Below are positions 36,458 to 44,625 of a DNA stretch of 64,000 nucleotides, one piece after another. Below the pieces are notes generated by a model, which saw only the letters and a list, made by a program, of their open reading frames with translations, was not told where the DNA came from and did not search any database. Position numbers and translations under genes: made by a program. Source of the stretch: Herbaspirillum aquaticum (lineage in GTDB: Bacteria > Pseudomonadota > Gammaproteobacteria > Burkholderiales > Burkholderiaceae_D); assembly GCF_002213425.1 (NCBI RefSeq), contig NZ_NJGV01000006.1, positions 1-64,000 of the forward strand, written 5' to 3'. Positions within the stretch are counted from its first letter, which is position 1. Every line of letters starts with the position of its first letter.

Positions 36458-37441
36458 TCAGCCAGCCTTTCCGGGCGACCAGATCACCACGTCGCCGGTA
36501 TCGACTTTCTTGGGCAGGAGTCCTGCCGCCAGGAAGGTGTCGGCGATGCGTTGCTGCTCGCCCAGGGCCTCGCGCCTGACCGCGCGCACCTCATAGCTGC
36601 GGCGGCTGTTGGCCAGCTCGATGGTGTCGGCGTCCAGGCCCCAGAGCGGTGCCAGGAAGTTTGCTGCCTCGCGTGGCTGCTGCTTGACCCACAGCCCAGT
36701 CTTCTTCAATTCATCGAAGACCACGCGCAACACCTCGGGATTGGCCTGCGCAAAGCTGGCCGAGGCCAGGTAGTAGCGCTGGTAATCGGCCACCCCGCGT
36801 CCATCGGAAAGGATACGCACCTGCGATTGCCGCTGTACGCCCGCCAGGAAGGGATCCCAAGTCACCCAGGCATCGACGCTGCCACGTTCGAAGGCGGCGC
36901 GGCCATCGGCGGGCGACAGGTAGGCGGCATCGACGTCGCTGAACTTCAGTCCGGCCTTCTCCAGCGTGGCGATCAACAGGTAGTGCACGCCAGCGGCCTT
37001 GGTGACGGCAATCTTCTTGCCCTTGAGGTCGCTGGTCGTGCGCAGCGGCGCATCGGCCCGCACCACGATGGCCTGTGCGGCCGGCGAGGGCGATTCCTGC
37101 GCTACATAGGCCAGCTTGGCGCCGGCCGCCTGGGCAAACACCGGCACCGTATCGGCTACGTCGGCGCTGAGGTCGACACCGCCGACGTTGAGTGCTTCGA
37201 GCAGCGGCAAGCCACTGGCGAATTCATGCCAGCTGATCTTGGCACCGCCGGGTCCCAGCAGCTTTTCCAGCGTGCCGTTGGCTTTGAGGATGGTCAGCAG
37301 GGTGGAGGATTTCTGGTAGCCGATGCGGATGGCCTTGCCGCTTTGCGCCAGCACGGATGCGGGTGCTACGGCACCCAGGCCGAGGGCGGCGCCAGCCTGC
37401 AGCAGGCGGCGGCGGGTGAAGTCGGTGCGGTGCTTGGACAT
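36458..37441 (-). CDS. ABC transporter substrate-binding protein, sulfonate/nitrate (SsuA) type
   Basis: A 327-residue periplasmic binding protein. The leader MSKHRTDFTRRRLLQAGAAL has a twin-arginine-like motif, so export by Tat is likely. The mature part starts AIRIGYQKSSTLLTILKANG, then GVDLSADVADTVPVF, LKGKKIAVTKAAGVHYLL and DGRAAFERGSVDAWVTWDPF, the usual blocks of aliphatic-sulfonate binding proteins. Start at ATG 37441 chosen for the signal peptide. It follows the permease gene by 25 bases. The ligand could be a sulfonate, taurine, nitrate or a thiamine precursor; no sulfonate monooxygenase gene is present to decide. Confidence 0.88.
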   Translation of the reverse strand: MSKHRTDFTRRRLLQAGAALGLGAVAPASVLAQSGKAIRIGYQKSSTLLTILKANGTLEKLLGPGGAKISWHEFASGLPLLEALNVGGVDLSADVADTVPVFAQAAGAKLAYVAQESPSPAAQAIVVRADAPLRTTSDLKGKKIAVTKAAGVHYLLIATLEKAGLKFSDVDAAYLSPADGRAAFERGSVDAWVTWDPFLAGVQRQSQVRILSDGRGVADYQRYYLASASFAQANPEVLRVVFDELKKTGLWVKQQPREAANFLAPLWGLDADTIELANSRRSYEVRAVRREALGEQQRIADTFLAAGLLPKKVDTGDVVIWSPGKAG

Positions 37442-37466
37442 GGATGTGCTCAGGTAAAAGGAAAAG

Positions 37467-38396
37467 TCAGGATTTCTGCTGGCTGGATTGTCGTCTTGCA
37501 TCGCGCCAGTCCAGGCTTTTCTGCTCGACGGCGCGCAGCAGGCTGTCGCTGATCTTGCCCAGCAGGGCGAGGATGAGGATGGCCGCCAGCACCAGGTCCG
37601 GACGGCTGCTCTCACGCCCGTCGGAGAGCAGGTAGCCCACGCCCTTGGTGGCAGCGATCAGCTCGGCGGCCACCAGGAACATCCAGGCCAGGCTCAGTCC
37701 CCCGCGCAGGCCGGCAAACAGGTAGGGCAGGGAGGCTGGCAGCAGGATGTGGCGGATCAGTTCGCCGGTGCTGAGGCCGGAGCTGGTACCGACTTCGATC
37801 AGCTTGTGGTCGATGTCGCGAATGCCGGCCACCAGATTCAGGTACACCGGGAAAAACGCACCGATGGCAATCAACACCACCTTGGGCGTTTCATCGATGC
37901 CCAGCCACAGCAGCAAGAGCGGGATCCACGCCAGGCTCGGAATGGCGCGTAGCGCCTGGAAACTGGGTTCCAGCAGGGCTTCGGCGCGGCGGCTGATGCC
38001 GACCAGCAGTCCCAGGGCAACCGCCAGCACGCTGCCGATGACGAAGCCGGCGGCGACACGGGCGAGGCTGGCGGCGATATGCGGCAGCAATTCACCGCGC
38101 TGCGCCAGTGACCACAGGGTGTGTGCCAGCTCGCTGGGCGGTGGCAGAAGGCGCGCGGGAATCCAATCTAGCCGCGCACCGGCTTCTACCGCCAGCAGGA
38201 ACAGCAAAGGAACGATCCAGCCGGTGAATCGCCCCGGACGATAGCCATCGTCATGCGGCCAGCCACGGCGACGCGCAGTGGCGGCGCGCGCCCCGCGCGG
38301 CCGGGCGGCCTCGGTCTGGCCGTGGGCTTGGGCCTGCGGCTTACCCAGCTTGGACTTGGCCTGCAGTGTGGCCGGCAGCGGGATGGGATCAGCCAT
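37467..38396 (-). CDS. ABC transporter permease, SsuC/TauC type
   Basis: A 309-residue inner-membrane permease with about six helices. The N-terminal ~55 residues are basic and cytoplasmic. The ATPase-contact (EAA) loop is EVGTSSGLSTGELIRHILLP, in the usual place two-thirds along the chain, followed by ASLPYLFAGLRGGLSLAW. It forms the membrane channel of the uptake system with one or both binding proteins. The partner ATPase is not encoded in this window. Four bases separate it from the upstream binding-protein gene. Confidence 0.9.
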   Translation of the reverse strand: MADPIPLPATLQAKSKLGKPQAQAHGQTEAARPRGARAATARRRGWPHDDGYRPGRFTGWIVPLLFLLAVEAGARLDWIPARLLPPPSELAHTLWSLAQRGELLPHIAASLARVAAGFVIGSVLAVALGLLVGISRRAEALLEPSFQALRAIPSLAWIPLLLLWLGIDETPKVVLIAIGAFFPVYLNLVAGIRDIDHKLIEVGTSSGLSTGELIRHILLPASLPYLFAGLRGGLSLAWMFLVAAELIAATKGVGYLLSDGRESSRPDLVLAAILILALLGKISDSLLRAVEQKSLDWRDARRQSSQQKS

Positions 38397-38400
38397 GGCC

Positions 38401-39387
38401 TCAGGCCTTCACCACGCCCTGCGCATAGCTGGGGTCAATCAAGGCATTGATGGTGCGCGGCAGGTCGGTGCCGCTCTTGACCAGGTCTTCTTCCAGCAGG
38501 ATGGGCGAGGCAGCGCGCAGCGCTTCGATATGCTCGCGGCCGATCTGCGGCTGCGAGAAATCGTTGCGCTTCAGTTGCAGGCGCGCCACCGGGGTCGACA
38601 GCTTGGACTCTTCCGACAGCAGGGCCACGGTTTCATCGGGATGGGCGATGATCCAGTTGCGCGCACGTTCATAGGCGGCGATCACGCGCTTGACCTGGTC
38701 CGGATGACGCACGGCGAAGCTGTCGCTGACGTTAAGGAAACCGTAGGTGTTGAAGTTGACGTTGCGGTAGATCAGGCGTGATCCGGCTTCCAGTTCGCTG
38801 GCTGCCAGATGCGGATCGAGCCCGGCCCAGGCGGCCACGCGGCCCTGTTCCAGTGCAGCGCGGCCATCGGCGTGCTGCAGGTGGACGATCTCGACATCGC
38901 TCTTCTTGAGGCCGTTCTCGTGCAGCGCGCGCAGCAGGAACAGGTAGGGGTCGGTGCCCTTGGTGGCGGCGATCTTCTTGCCCTTGAGTTCGGTGATGGA
39001 CTTCACCGTCGAATCCTTGCCCACCGCCAGCGCCGTCCATTCCGGACGCGAATAGATGTAGACCGCCTTGACCGGATTGCCGTTGGCGCGCGCCAGCAGG
39101 GCGGCCAGGCCGGCGGTGCTGCCGAAGTCCACGCTGTCGCTGTTGAGATATTCGAGCGCGCGGTTGCTGCCGGCGCTGAGGACCCATTTGACTTCCGTCC
39201 CTTGCGCCTTGAGGTCTTCCTCCAGCCAGCCGAACTTGCGCAGCACCAGGCTGGGCGGCGAGTAGTAGGCATAGTCCAGGCGGATGGTCTTGGGCGGCTG
39301 TGCGGCGCGCGCCAGCAGGGGCGCGCTGCCCAGTACGGTAGCGCCGAGCGCGGCCGGGGCCAGGCGCAGGAAGTCTCTGCGTTGCAT
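38401..39387 (-). CDS. ABC transporter substrate-binding protein, sulfonate (SsuA) type, first copy
   Basis: A 328-residue binding protein, only distantly similar to the second one in this operon. It starts MQRRDFLRLAPAALGATVLG, a Tat-type leader. Then come TIRLDYAYYSPPSLVLRKFG, VDFGSTAGLAALLARANGN, LKGKKIAATKGTDPYLFLL and DGRAALEQGRVAAWAGLDPH. These are typical of aliphatic-sulfonate binding proteins, and the AYYSPPSL beginning differs from the YQKSS start of the other copy, suggesting different ligands. First gene of the operon. The 358 bases upstream hold an 8-bp repeat array, recorded separately, but no obvious promoter hexamers. Confidence 0.88.
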   Translation of the reverse strand: MQRRDFLRLAPAALGATVLGSAPLLARAAQPPKTIRLDYAYYSPPSLVLRKFGWLEEDLKAQGTEVKWVLSAGSNRALEYLNSDSVDFGSTAGLAALLARANGNPVKAVYIYSRPEWTALAVGKDSTVKSITELKGKKIAATKGTDPYLFLLRALHENGLKKSDVEIVHLQHADGRAALEQGRVAAWAGLDPHLAASELEAGSRLIYRNVNFNTYGFLNVSDSFAVRHPDQVKRVIAAYERARNWIIAHPDETVALLSEESKLSTPVARLQLKRNDFSQPQIGREHIEALRAASPILLEEDLVKSGTDLPRTINALIDPSYAQGVVKA

Positions 39388-39592
39388 GAATGGGTTCTCC
39401 CTTGGTTGGATCGTCCCGCGCGAGGTGGCGCAGCGCGGCCATTGCCGGCCGCACAGGCGGGACCAACCGACACTCTAAGGAGGAAGCCCTGGCGGAAGAA
39501 CGACTATTTTCGCGCTTGCATATGCGGGCGGCGCATGTGGCCGGGGCGTCTGCAAAGGGGCAGGGATAGGGTGGAGCAGAAGTTTACTGGTG

Positions 39593-39672
39593 CAGTCCTG
39601 TACTCCTGTACTCATCTATTCATGTACTCATGCACTCATGCACTCATGCACTCATGCACTTCTGCACTCATG
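39593..39672. repeat. Tandem array of 8-bp units (consensus CACTCATG)
   Basis: About ten head-to-tail 8-base units: CAGTCCTG, TACTCCTG, TACTCATC, TATTCATG, TACTCATG, three perfect CACTCATG, CACTTCTG, CACTCATG. The centre is perfect and the ends have decayed, as in a slippage-grown microsatellite. It lies in the 358-base gap 39388-39745, ~205 bases upstream of the ABC uptake operon and 74 bases past the kinase-like gene at 39746. I see nothing else in this gap. Confidence 0.85.
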
Positions 39673-39745
39673 CAGTGCTTTACAGGAGACCCTGGCCGGA
39701 CAGGGGCGAAACGGAGGAGGCAGCGCCGGGCGCTCCCCCACCGGT

Positions 39746-40351
39746 TCAGGGCAGGCACAGCTCGAACAGCGCACCGCCATCAGGATGATTGGACAGGCGC
39801 GCTTCGCCATGCCGGGTCTCCTTGTTGTGGGCGGTGGCAATGGCATTGCACAGGTCCATGCCCAAGCCGGTGGACGGCTTCTTTTCCTGGGTGCCGATGC
39901 CGGGGCCATCGTCGCGCACCGTGAAGATCACGCCGCCTTCCGGATGTTTGCGGCAGCCCAGCGCGATCTGCGAACGCGCGAAGCGGCTGGCATTCTGCAG
40001 CGCCGCTTCCAGCGCCAGCGCCACCAGGTGTTCATCGAAGAAGCCGATGACCGGCATGTCGGTCTCGTCCACCCGCAGGGCGATGTCGCTGCTGCGGGAC
40101 ATGCCGTGCTCGCGCACCAGCGCATCGAGGAAGTCCAGCGGCGAGACGGCCTCGACCTGCGCGCGCAGGCCCTGGGAATCGGCCTTGTAGAGGGTCAGGA
40201 AGGCGATCAGCTTTTCCTGCAGGGCCAGGCAGGTGACATGGGCCTGCTGTACGCGCGGCACGTCGTCGGACAGGCGGCGCAATTCCCCCTCCAGCACGCC
40301 CAGGGAGTTTTTGATGTCGTGAATGATGATCGCGGCAAGCTTGGGATCCAT
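39746..40351 (-). CDS. Soluble histidine-kinase-like protein
   Basis: A 201-residue cytoplasmic protein without sensor or membrane segments. The N-terminus has a HisKA-like box (AAIIIHDIKNSLGVLEGELR) with a candidate phospho-histidine at 11. The C-terminal half is a GHKL ATPase with ALEAALQNASRFAR, VRDDGPGIG and STGLGMDLCNAIA. So it is a minimal kinase or phosphatase, depending on other proteins for input. It starts two bases after the REC-TPR stop, which makes the REC-TPR protein its obvious partner. Confidence 0.8.
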   Translation of the reverse strand: MDPKLAAIIIHDIKNSLGVLEGELRRLSDDVPRVQQAHVTCLALQEKLIAFLTLYKADSQGLRAQVEAVSPLDFLDALVREHGMSRSSDIALRVDETDMPVIGFFDEHLVALALEAALQNASRFARSQIALGCRKHPEGGVIFTVRDDGPGIGTQEKKPSTGLGMDLCNAIATAHNKETRHGEARLSNHPDGGALFELCLP

Positions 40352-40353
40352 GG

Positions 40354-41982
40354 TCAGCTCTTCGGGGCTACTTTGGTCAGGGTGTCGCGCAGGAACTTGT
40401 GCATCTTCGCGACTCTATCGTTGCCGGGAATCAGGCGGTCCAGGGTGGCCAGGTAGCGGCGCACGCGCTTGACGTATTCTTCGTTCCAGCCGCGCTGGCT
40501 CATCCACAGCAGGTGCAGCTGGGCTGCCGCCAGCAGCACGCCGGTGTTCTCCGGCATGCTGGCCAGCGCCTCTTCCAGGCGCGCCAGCGATTCGTCGGGT
40601 TTGGCGCTGCGCATGAGGGCATTGGCTTCGGCGATGATGCTCATGCAGTGCTTGACGGCACCGTCGATGAGTTCCTCGGCCAGGTTGGCGCGGCCGGTAT
40701 CGGCCAGCACCTTGCGCGCCAGCATCTGCAGGGTCTTGTTCTCGTGGTCGGACTTGACGGCCTCGGCAATGAGCTTGGCACCTTCCTCATCCTTGCCCAT
40801 CGAGAAGGCGGCTTTGGCCAGGGCCAGGGTGGCGGTGTCCGAGGCTTCCTTGCCGGCCGCCTGGCGGGCGGTCTCGAAGGCTTGCTGGGCCGAGATGGTG
40901 TCGCCCAACTGGACGTAGGCCTGGGCCTGCACGGCGGCCTGCGCGGAGACGAAGAGGTTGGATTCCTCGTAGCGGCGCGGCGCGCTTTCCAGCAAACGCA
41001 GCGCGGCATCCGGGTCGCCGCTGTCGATGTGCACCTGGGCCAGCGAGAGCAGGTCGGTCGGTTGCGCGGTGAGCGAACCCTTGGTGTGCTTCAAGACCTT
41101 GTCATAGGCCTCGCGCGCCTGGTCGAGATGGCCGCTGCGGTAGGCCACGTCACCCACCAGGCGGCTGCGGCGCGCAGAGGGAATGATCTCGGAGGACCTG
41201 GTCAGCGCCTCCAGCGCGCCTTCCTGGTTGCCCTGGGCTTCGTCGATCTGCGCCATCAGGTCGTAGGCGGCGATGAACTGTTTGTTCTGCGCCAGCACGT
41301 CCTGCACGATCACGCGCGCATCATCCATCTGGCCGGCCACGATGTTGCAGCGGGCCAGGCCGATCTTGGCCCACACCAGGTCGTCACGCATGGCCAGGGC
41401 CTGCTTGTAGACCTCGCGCGCCTCGTCGATGCGGCGTTGTTCGATCAGCAGCGTGCCCTTGGTCTTCATGATTTCGACGATCCACTTGGGGGCCGACTTG
41501 AGCACGTTGTCGCATTCGATGATGGCGCCGGCGATGTCCTTGCGCTTCATCTTCTCGGTCACCGGCAGCATGGCGTGCTGCTTCTCCAGCAGGCGATCCA
41601 CGCGCTCGGCGATGCGGCTGGCCGTCAGCGGCTTCAACATGTAGGCGTCGGGCTGGAACTCGGCGGCGCTGGCCACCAGGTTGTAGCCGCTCTCGGCCGT
41701 CACCATGATGAACATGCAGGTCGGCGACAGCATGTTCTGGGTGCGGAAGAACTCCAGCAGCTGCTGGCCGTTGCTTTCCTTGTTGAGGTTGTAGTCGCAG
41801 ATGATCAGGTCATAGGTGCCGGATTGCACGAAGCGGATGGCTTCATCGGGCGTGGCGGCCTGGTCGACTTTGGTCACGCCGAGCTGCCCGAGGTGCATGC
41901 GGATGTTCTGGCGCATCGTCGGCATGTCGTCGATGACCAGGCAGCGCAGGGCGCTGATGTGGCTGAAGGGCACTAAACTCAT
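40354..41982 (-). CDS. Response regulator with tetratricopeptide repeats
   Basis: A 542-residue protein. The receiver domain (about 12-135) has IDD18-19, phosphoacceptor aspartate in DLIICDYNLN near 58-63, threonine in IMVTAES and lysine in YMLKPLT. The remainder is a helical superhelix of TPR-like repeats (for example IEIMKTKGTLLIEQRRIDEA region near 170 and HLDQAREAYDKVL near 275), with no DNA-binding or enzyme domain. It probably signals by protein-protein contact. The start at ATG 41982 has no Shine-Dalgarno; a 12-bp direct repeat sits directly in front of it. Co-transcribed with the kinase-like gene. Confidence 0.88.
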   Translation of the reverse strand: MSLVPFSHISALRCLVIDDMPTMRQNIRMHLGQLGVTKVDQAATPDEAIRFVQSGTYDLIICDYNLNKESNGQQLLEFFRTQNMLSPTCMFIMVTAESGYNLVASAAEFQPDAYMLKPLTASRIAERVDRLLEKQHAMLPVTEKMKRKDIAGAIIECDNVLKSAPKWIVEIMKTKGTLLIEQRRIDEAREVYKQALAMRDDLVWAKIGLARCNIVAGQMDDARVIVQDVLAQNKQFIAAYDLMAQIDEAQGNQEGALEALTRSSEIIPSARRSRLVGDVAYRSGHLDQAREAYDKVLKHTKGSLTAQPTDLLSLAQVHIDSGDPDAALRLLESAPRRYEESNLFVSAQAAVQAQAYVQLGDTISAQQAFETARQAAGKEASDTATLALAKAAFSMGKDEEGAKLIAEAVKSDHENKTLQMLARKVLADTGRANLAEELIDGAVKHCMSIIAEANALMRSAKPDESLARLEEALASMPENTGVLLAAAQLHLLWMSQRGWNEEYVKRVRRYLATLDRLIPGNDRVAKMHKFLRDTLTKVAPKS

Positions 41983-41990
41983 GAGAACGG

Positions 41991-42020
41991 TCTGTAAAGC
42001 GATCTGTAAGGCGATCTGTT
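41991..42020 (-). repeat. 12-bp direct repeats directly before the REC-TPR start codon
   Basis: TCTGTAAAGCGA (41991-42002), TCTGTAAGGCGA (42003-42014) and the partial TCTGTT (42015-42020) follow each other, starting eight bases upstream of the minus-strand ATG at 41982. They occupy the place of a ribosome-binding site, which is otherwise not visible. Confidence 0.6.
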
Positions 42021-42084
42021 CGGGATTGCGGAATGCCGTGGGCCGGATAATTGCCGCGATGCAATATCGTGCAAGATGACGACT

Positions 42085-42096
42085 ATTGATATCAAT
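42085..42096. promoter_or_regulatory. 12-bp palindrome ATTGATATCAAT between REC-TPR and recA
   Basis: A perfect 12-base palindrome about 100 bases upstream of the REC-TPR start and ~345 bases upstream of recA. It could be an operator for the REC-TPR/kinase pair. It lacks the 4-base spacer of an FNR site. Occurrence by chance is possible. Confidence 0.25.
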
Positions 42097-42184
42097 TAAG
42101 CCATTGCTGACGAATTATTCCCACCAACTCACGAGTGTGCCGTTTTTTTTCCTTCCATGCATCATTCCTCTGCGATTTATGAAG

Positions 42185-42281
42185 TTTTTGGCAGGGCGGG
42201 CTCTCGTATAATTGTGGTTTTCGCCCACGGATGAAATCTGGGCCGACAAAAGGCTTGCGCCGGGCACTGTTTTTTTATACA
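42185..42281 (+). promoter_or_regulatory. recA promoter region
   Basis: Two candidate sigma-70 promoters face recA. TATAAT at 42207-42212 has a poor -35 (TTTTTG at 42185-42190, 16-base gap). TATACA at 42276-42281 has CTTGCG/TTGCGC at 42254-42260 at 15-16 bases and overlaps the LexA site, the usual arrangement for an SOS gene. The second would leave an untranslated leader of about 150 bases. Confidence 0.55.
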
Positions 42282-42283
42282 GT
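42266..42283 (+). promoter_or_regulatory. LexA (SOS) box of recA
   Basis: ACTGTTTTTTTATACAGT is CTGT-N8-ACAG with AT-rich centre and symmetric A/T flanks, matching the gamma/beta-proteobacterial LexA operator. It overlaps the proximal -10 element of recA, so LexA binding would block transcription until DNA damage. Confidence 0.9.
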
Positions 42284-42440
42284 ATCGCTCTATCGGCGCG
42301 GTCATCCACTGCTGCCGGGCAAACTCAGCGGCGGGCCGGCGATGGCCAGCCACCGCGAGCAAGATCCAAGCAATATTCAAGCAACATCAGCAAGACTCCC
42401 CCTGACACCCGTCTTCACGACATTTTGCCGAGAGAGATTT

Positions 42441-43490
42441 ATGGACGACAAAAAAGCTGCGAACAACTCTGAAAAGAGCAAGGCGCTGGCCGCCGCGTTG
42501 GCACAGATTGAAAAGCAGTTTGGCAAGGGCTCGGTGATGCGCATGGAAGATGGCGTCATCGCTGAGGAAATCCAGGCGGTTTCCACTGGCTCCCTGGGCC
42601 TGGACATCGCCCTGGGCATCGGCGGCCTGCCGCGTGGCCGCGTCATCGAAATCTATGGTCCGGAATCCTCGGGCAAAACCACCCTGACCCTGCAATCGAT
42701 CGCGGAGATGCAGAAGCTGGGCGGCACCTGCGCCTTCATCGACGCCGAGCACGCGCTGGACGTCACCTATGCCCAGAAGCTGGGCGTGAACCTGAACGAC
42801 CTGCTGATCTCGCAGCCCGATACCGGCGAACAGGCCCTGGAAATCTGCGACGCCCTGGTGCGTTCCGGTGCGGTGGACCTGATCGTGGTCGACTCCGTGG
42901 CCGCGCTGACCCCCAAGGCTGAAATCGAAGGCGACATGGGCGATTCCCTGCCCGGCCTGCAAGCCCGCCTGATGTCGCAGGCCCTGCGCAAGCTGACCGG
43001 CAGCATCAACCGCACCAACACCACCGTGATCTTCATCAACCAGATCCGCATGAAGATCGGTGTCATGTTCGGCAACCCGGAAACCACCACGGGCGGTAAC
43101 GCGCTGAAGTTCTACGCTTCCGTGCGCCTGGACATCCGCCGTACCGGCTCGATCAAGTCGGGTGATGAAGTCATCGGCAGCGAGACCAAGGTCAAGGTCG
43201 TCAAGAACAAGGTCGCGCCCCCGTTCCGCGAAGCCCACTTCGACATCCTGTATGGCGAAGGCACTTCCCGCGAAGGCGAGATCCTGGACCTCGGTTCGGA
43301 ACACAAGGTGGTCGAGAAGTCCGGCGCCTGGTACAGCTACAACGGCGAGCGTATTGGCCAGGGCAAGGACAATGCCCGCAACTACCTGAAGGAACATCCG
43401 GAACTGGCCCGCGAGATCGAGAACAAAGTCCGCGTCGCCCTGGGCGTGCCGGAGCTGGCCGGCGGCGAAGCGGAAGCCAAGGCTTCCTGA
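42441..43490 (+). CDS. recA: RecA recombinase
   Basis: A 349-residue ATP-dependent strand-exchange protein and LexA co-protease. Seen are Walker [14 protein letters not shown] near 70, the [18 protein letters not shown] block with Walker B, loop L1 region [20 protein letters not shown], the RecA signature [14 protein letters not shown] and loop L2 [21 protein letters not shown]. Start at ATG 42441 with AGAGAGA before it; the longer open frame upstream is the leader. Regulated by the LexA box at 42266. recX follows 148 bases later. Confidence 0.98.
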   Translation: MDDKKAANNSEKSKALAAALAQIEKQFGKGSVMRMEDGVIAEEIQAVSTGSLGLDIALGIGGLPRGRVIEIYGPESSGKTTLTLQSIAEMQKLGGTCAFIDAEHALDVTYAQKLGVNLNDLLISQPDTGEQALEICDALVRSGAVDLIVVDSVAALTPKAEIEGDMGDSLPGLQARLMSQALRKLTGSINRTNTTVIFINQIRMKIGVMFGNPETTTGGNALKFYASVRLDIRRTGSIKSGDEVIGSETKVKVVKNKVAPPFREAHFDILYGEGTSREGEILDLGSEHKVVEKSGAWYSYNGERIGQGKDNARNYLKEHPELAREIENKVRVALGVPELAGGEAEAKAS

Positions 43491-43638
43491 ATCCGCGCTT
43501 AAAGGATTCAAGCGCCATCGCGGCGACAGGGTTTGCCTGAGCCCTGGAGGTCGTGATGGTGCTTGTTTATCCCGCTGGTGCCGTGCTGTGTTGGCGGTCT
43601 CAGGGGGAGGCAATACCGCAGTACAGCAAGTTCGCAAC

Positions 43639-44103
43639 ATGCCAAGACCGCCGATCAGCCTGAAAGCAAGGGCGCTCAAATATCTCTCTTCACGTGAGCA
43701 TAGTCGCCAGGAACTTGCGCGTAAGCTTGCCCCTTACGCGCAAGAGGGCGATGACATCGATGCGCTCCTGCAATGGCTGGAGCAGTCCCGTTTCCTTTCC
43801 CAAGAACGTTTTTCCGAATCGCTCGTGCATCGCCGCTCGGCGCGCTACGGCAATCAGCGCATCATCTCCGAACTTCACGGCCATGGTATCGAAGGTGAAG
43901 CCATCGCCGAACTGAAGGCCGATCTGGCCGCCGGGGAGGGCGACCGCGCCGCGCAGGTGCTGCGGCGCAAGTACAGCGCGCCACCACCCGATGCGGAGAC
44001 CCGGGCCAAGCAGATGCGCTTCCTCCAGCAGCGGGGGTTTTCCCATCGCAGCATCCGTGAAGCCTTCCAGAAAGCTTGGGCCGACGACGAAGAGTCCGCC
44101 TGA
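43639..44103 (+). CDS. recX: RecX regulatory protein
   Basis: A 154-residue inhibitor of RecA filament extension, made of three-helix repeats: LKYLSSREHSRQELARKL near the start, DALLQWLEQSRFLSQERFSE, then RYGNQRIISELHGHGI and MRFLQQRGFSHRSIREAFQK. Start at ATG 43639 (MPRPPISLKARAL), which matches the family; an upstream in-frame ATG at 43588 would add 17 unrelated residues. Position right after recA, as in most proteobacteria, suggests partial read-through from the SOS promoter. Confidence 0.92.
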   Translation: MPRPPISLKARALKYLSSREHSRQELARKLAPYAQEGDDIDALLQWLEQSRFLSQERFSESLVHRRSARYGNQRIISELHGHGIEGEAIAELKADLAAGEGDRAAQVLRRKYSAPPPDAETRAKQMRFLQQRGFSHRSIREAFQKAWADDEESA

Positions 44104-44625
44104 GACCTGGTTGCAAGCCCTGCGGCCAGCCCGGTCGAGCACATTTTTCCCGCTTTTCACTGAAAATATCCCGCCGGCGTGTGGACTTGTCCTGTCCGAT
44201 GGTAATTCCGGCGCATTGCGTCCCGTGTTAGCGCTACCGGCCAACAGGCCGTTTGTCGTGTGCTAAAATTCGGAAGTTTTTGCTGCGGCGCGCAAGCCTG
44301 AGGAGATATCGCGTGTTGCCGGTTTGTTAAAACGGCGCATCGGTGCAAGGCCCACGTCAGGAGCAGGAATGGATAATGCGAACGCTTCGGCGCAAGCTGG
44401 CGTGTTTCGACTATCAGACCAACTAAAGCAGACGGCATGCATATGCCCAATTCGACGAATTCACTCGCAACCCGCGCAGCTCACGCCTGCGCCCGACTCC
44501 ATCCGGCAACGGATGCGACCCCCGCCTGCGGGTTGCAGTCTGCTTTCTGGTCGGCCGGCTCGATGCCGGCTACCGAATTTCAATCCGGCAAGTTTCATTC
44601 ATTCAGTGTCTAAAGGGAAGCTCCC
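44104..44625. other. 522-base region between recX and sucC
   Basis: No convincing gene. TAAAAT at 44264-44269 is a possible -10 for sucCD without a good -35. An 86-codon frame from ATG 44369 (with GGAGCAGGA before it) ends in an ATGA overlap with sucC, but its product is unlike any family I know and its codon use is not that of the neighbours; I do not call it. Several short GC-rich inverted repeats occur at 44480-44575. The region probably holds the sucCD promoter and leader. Confidence 0.45.
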
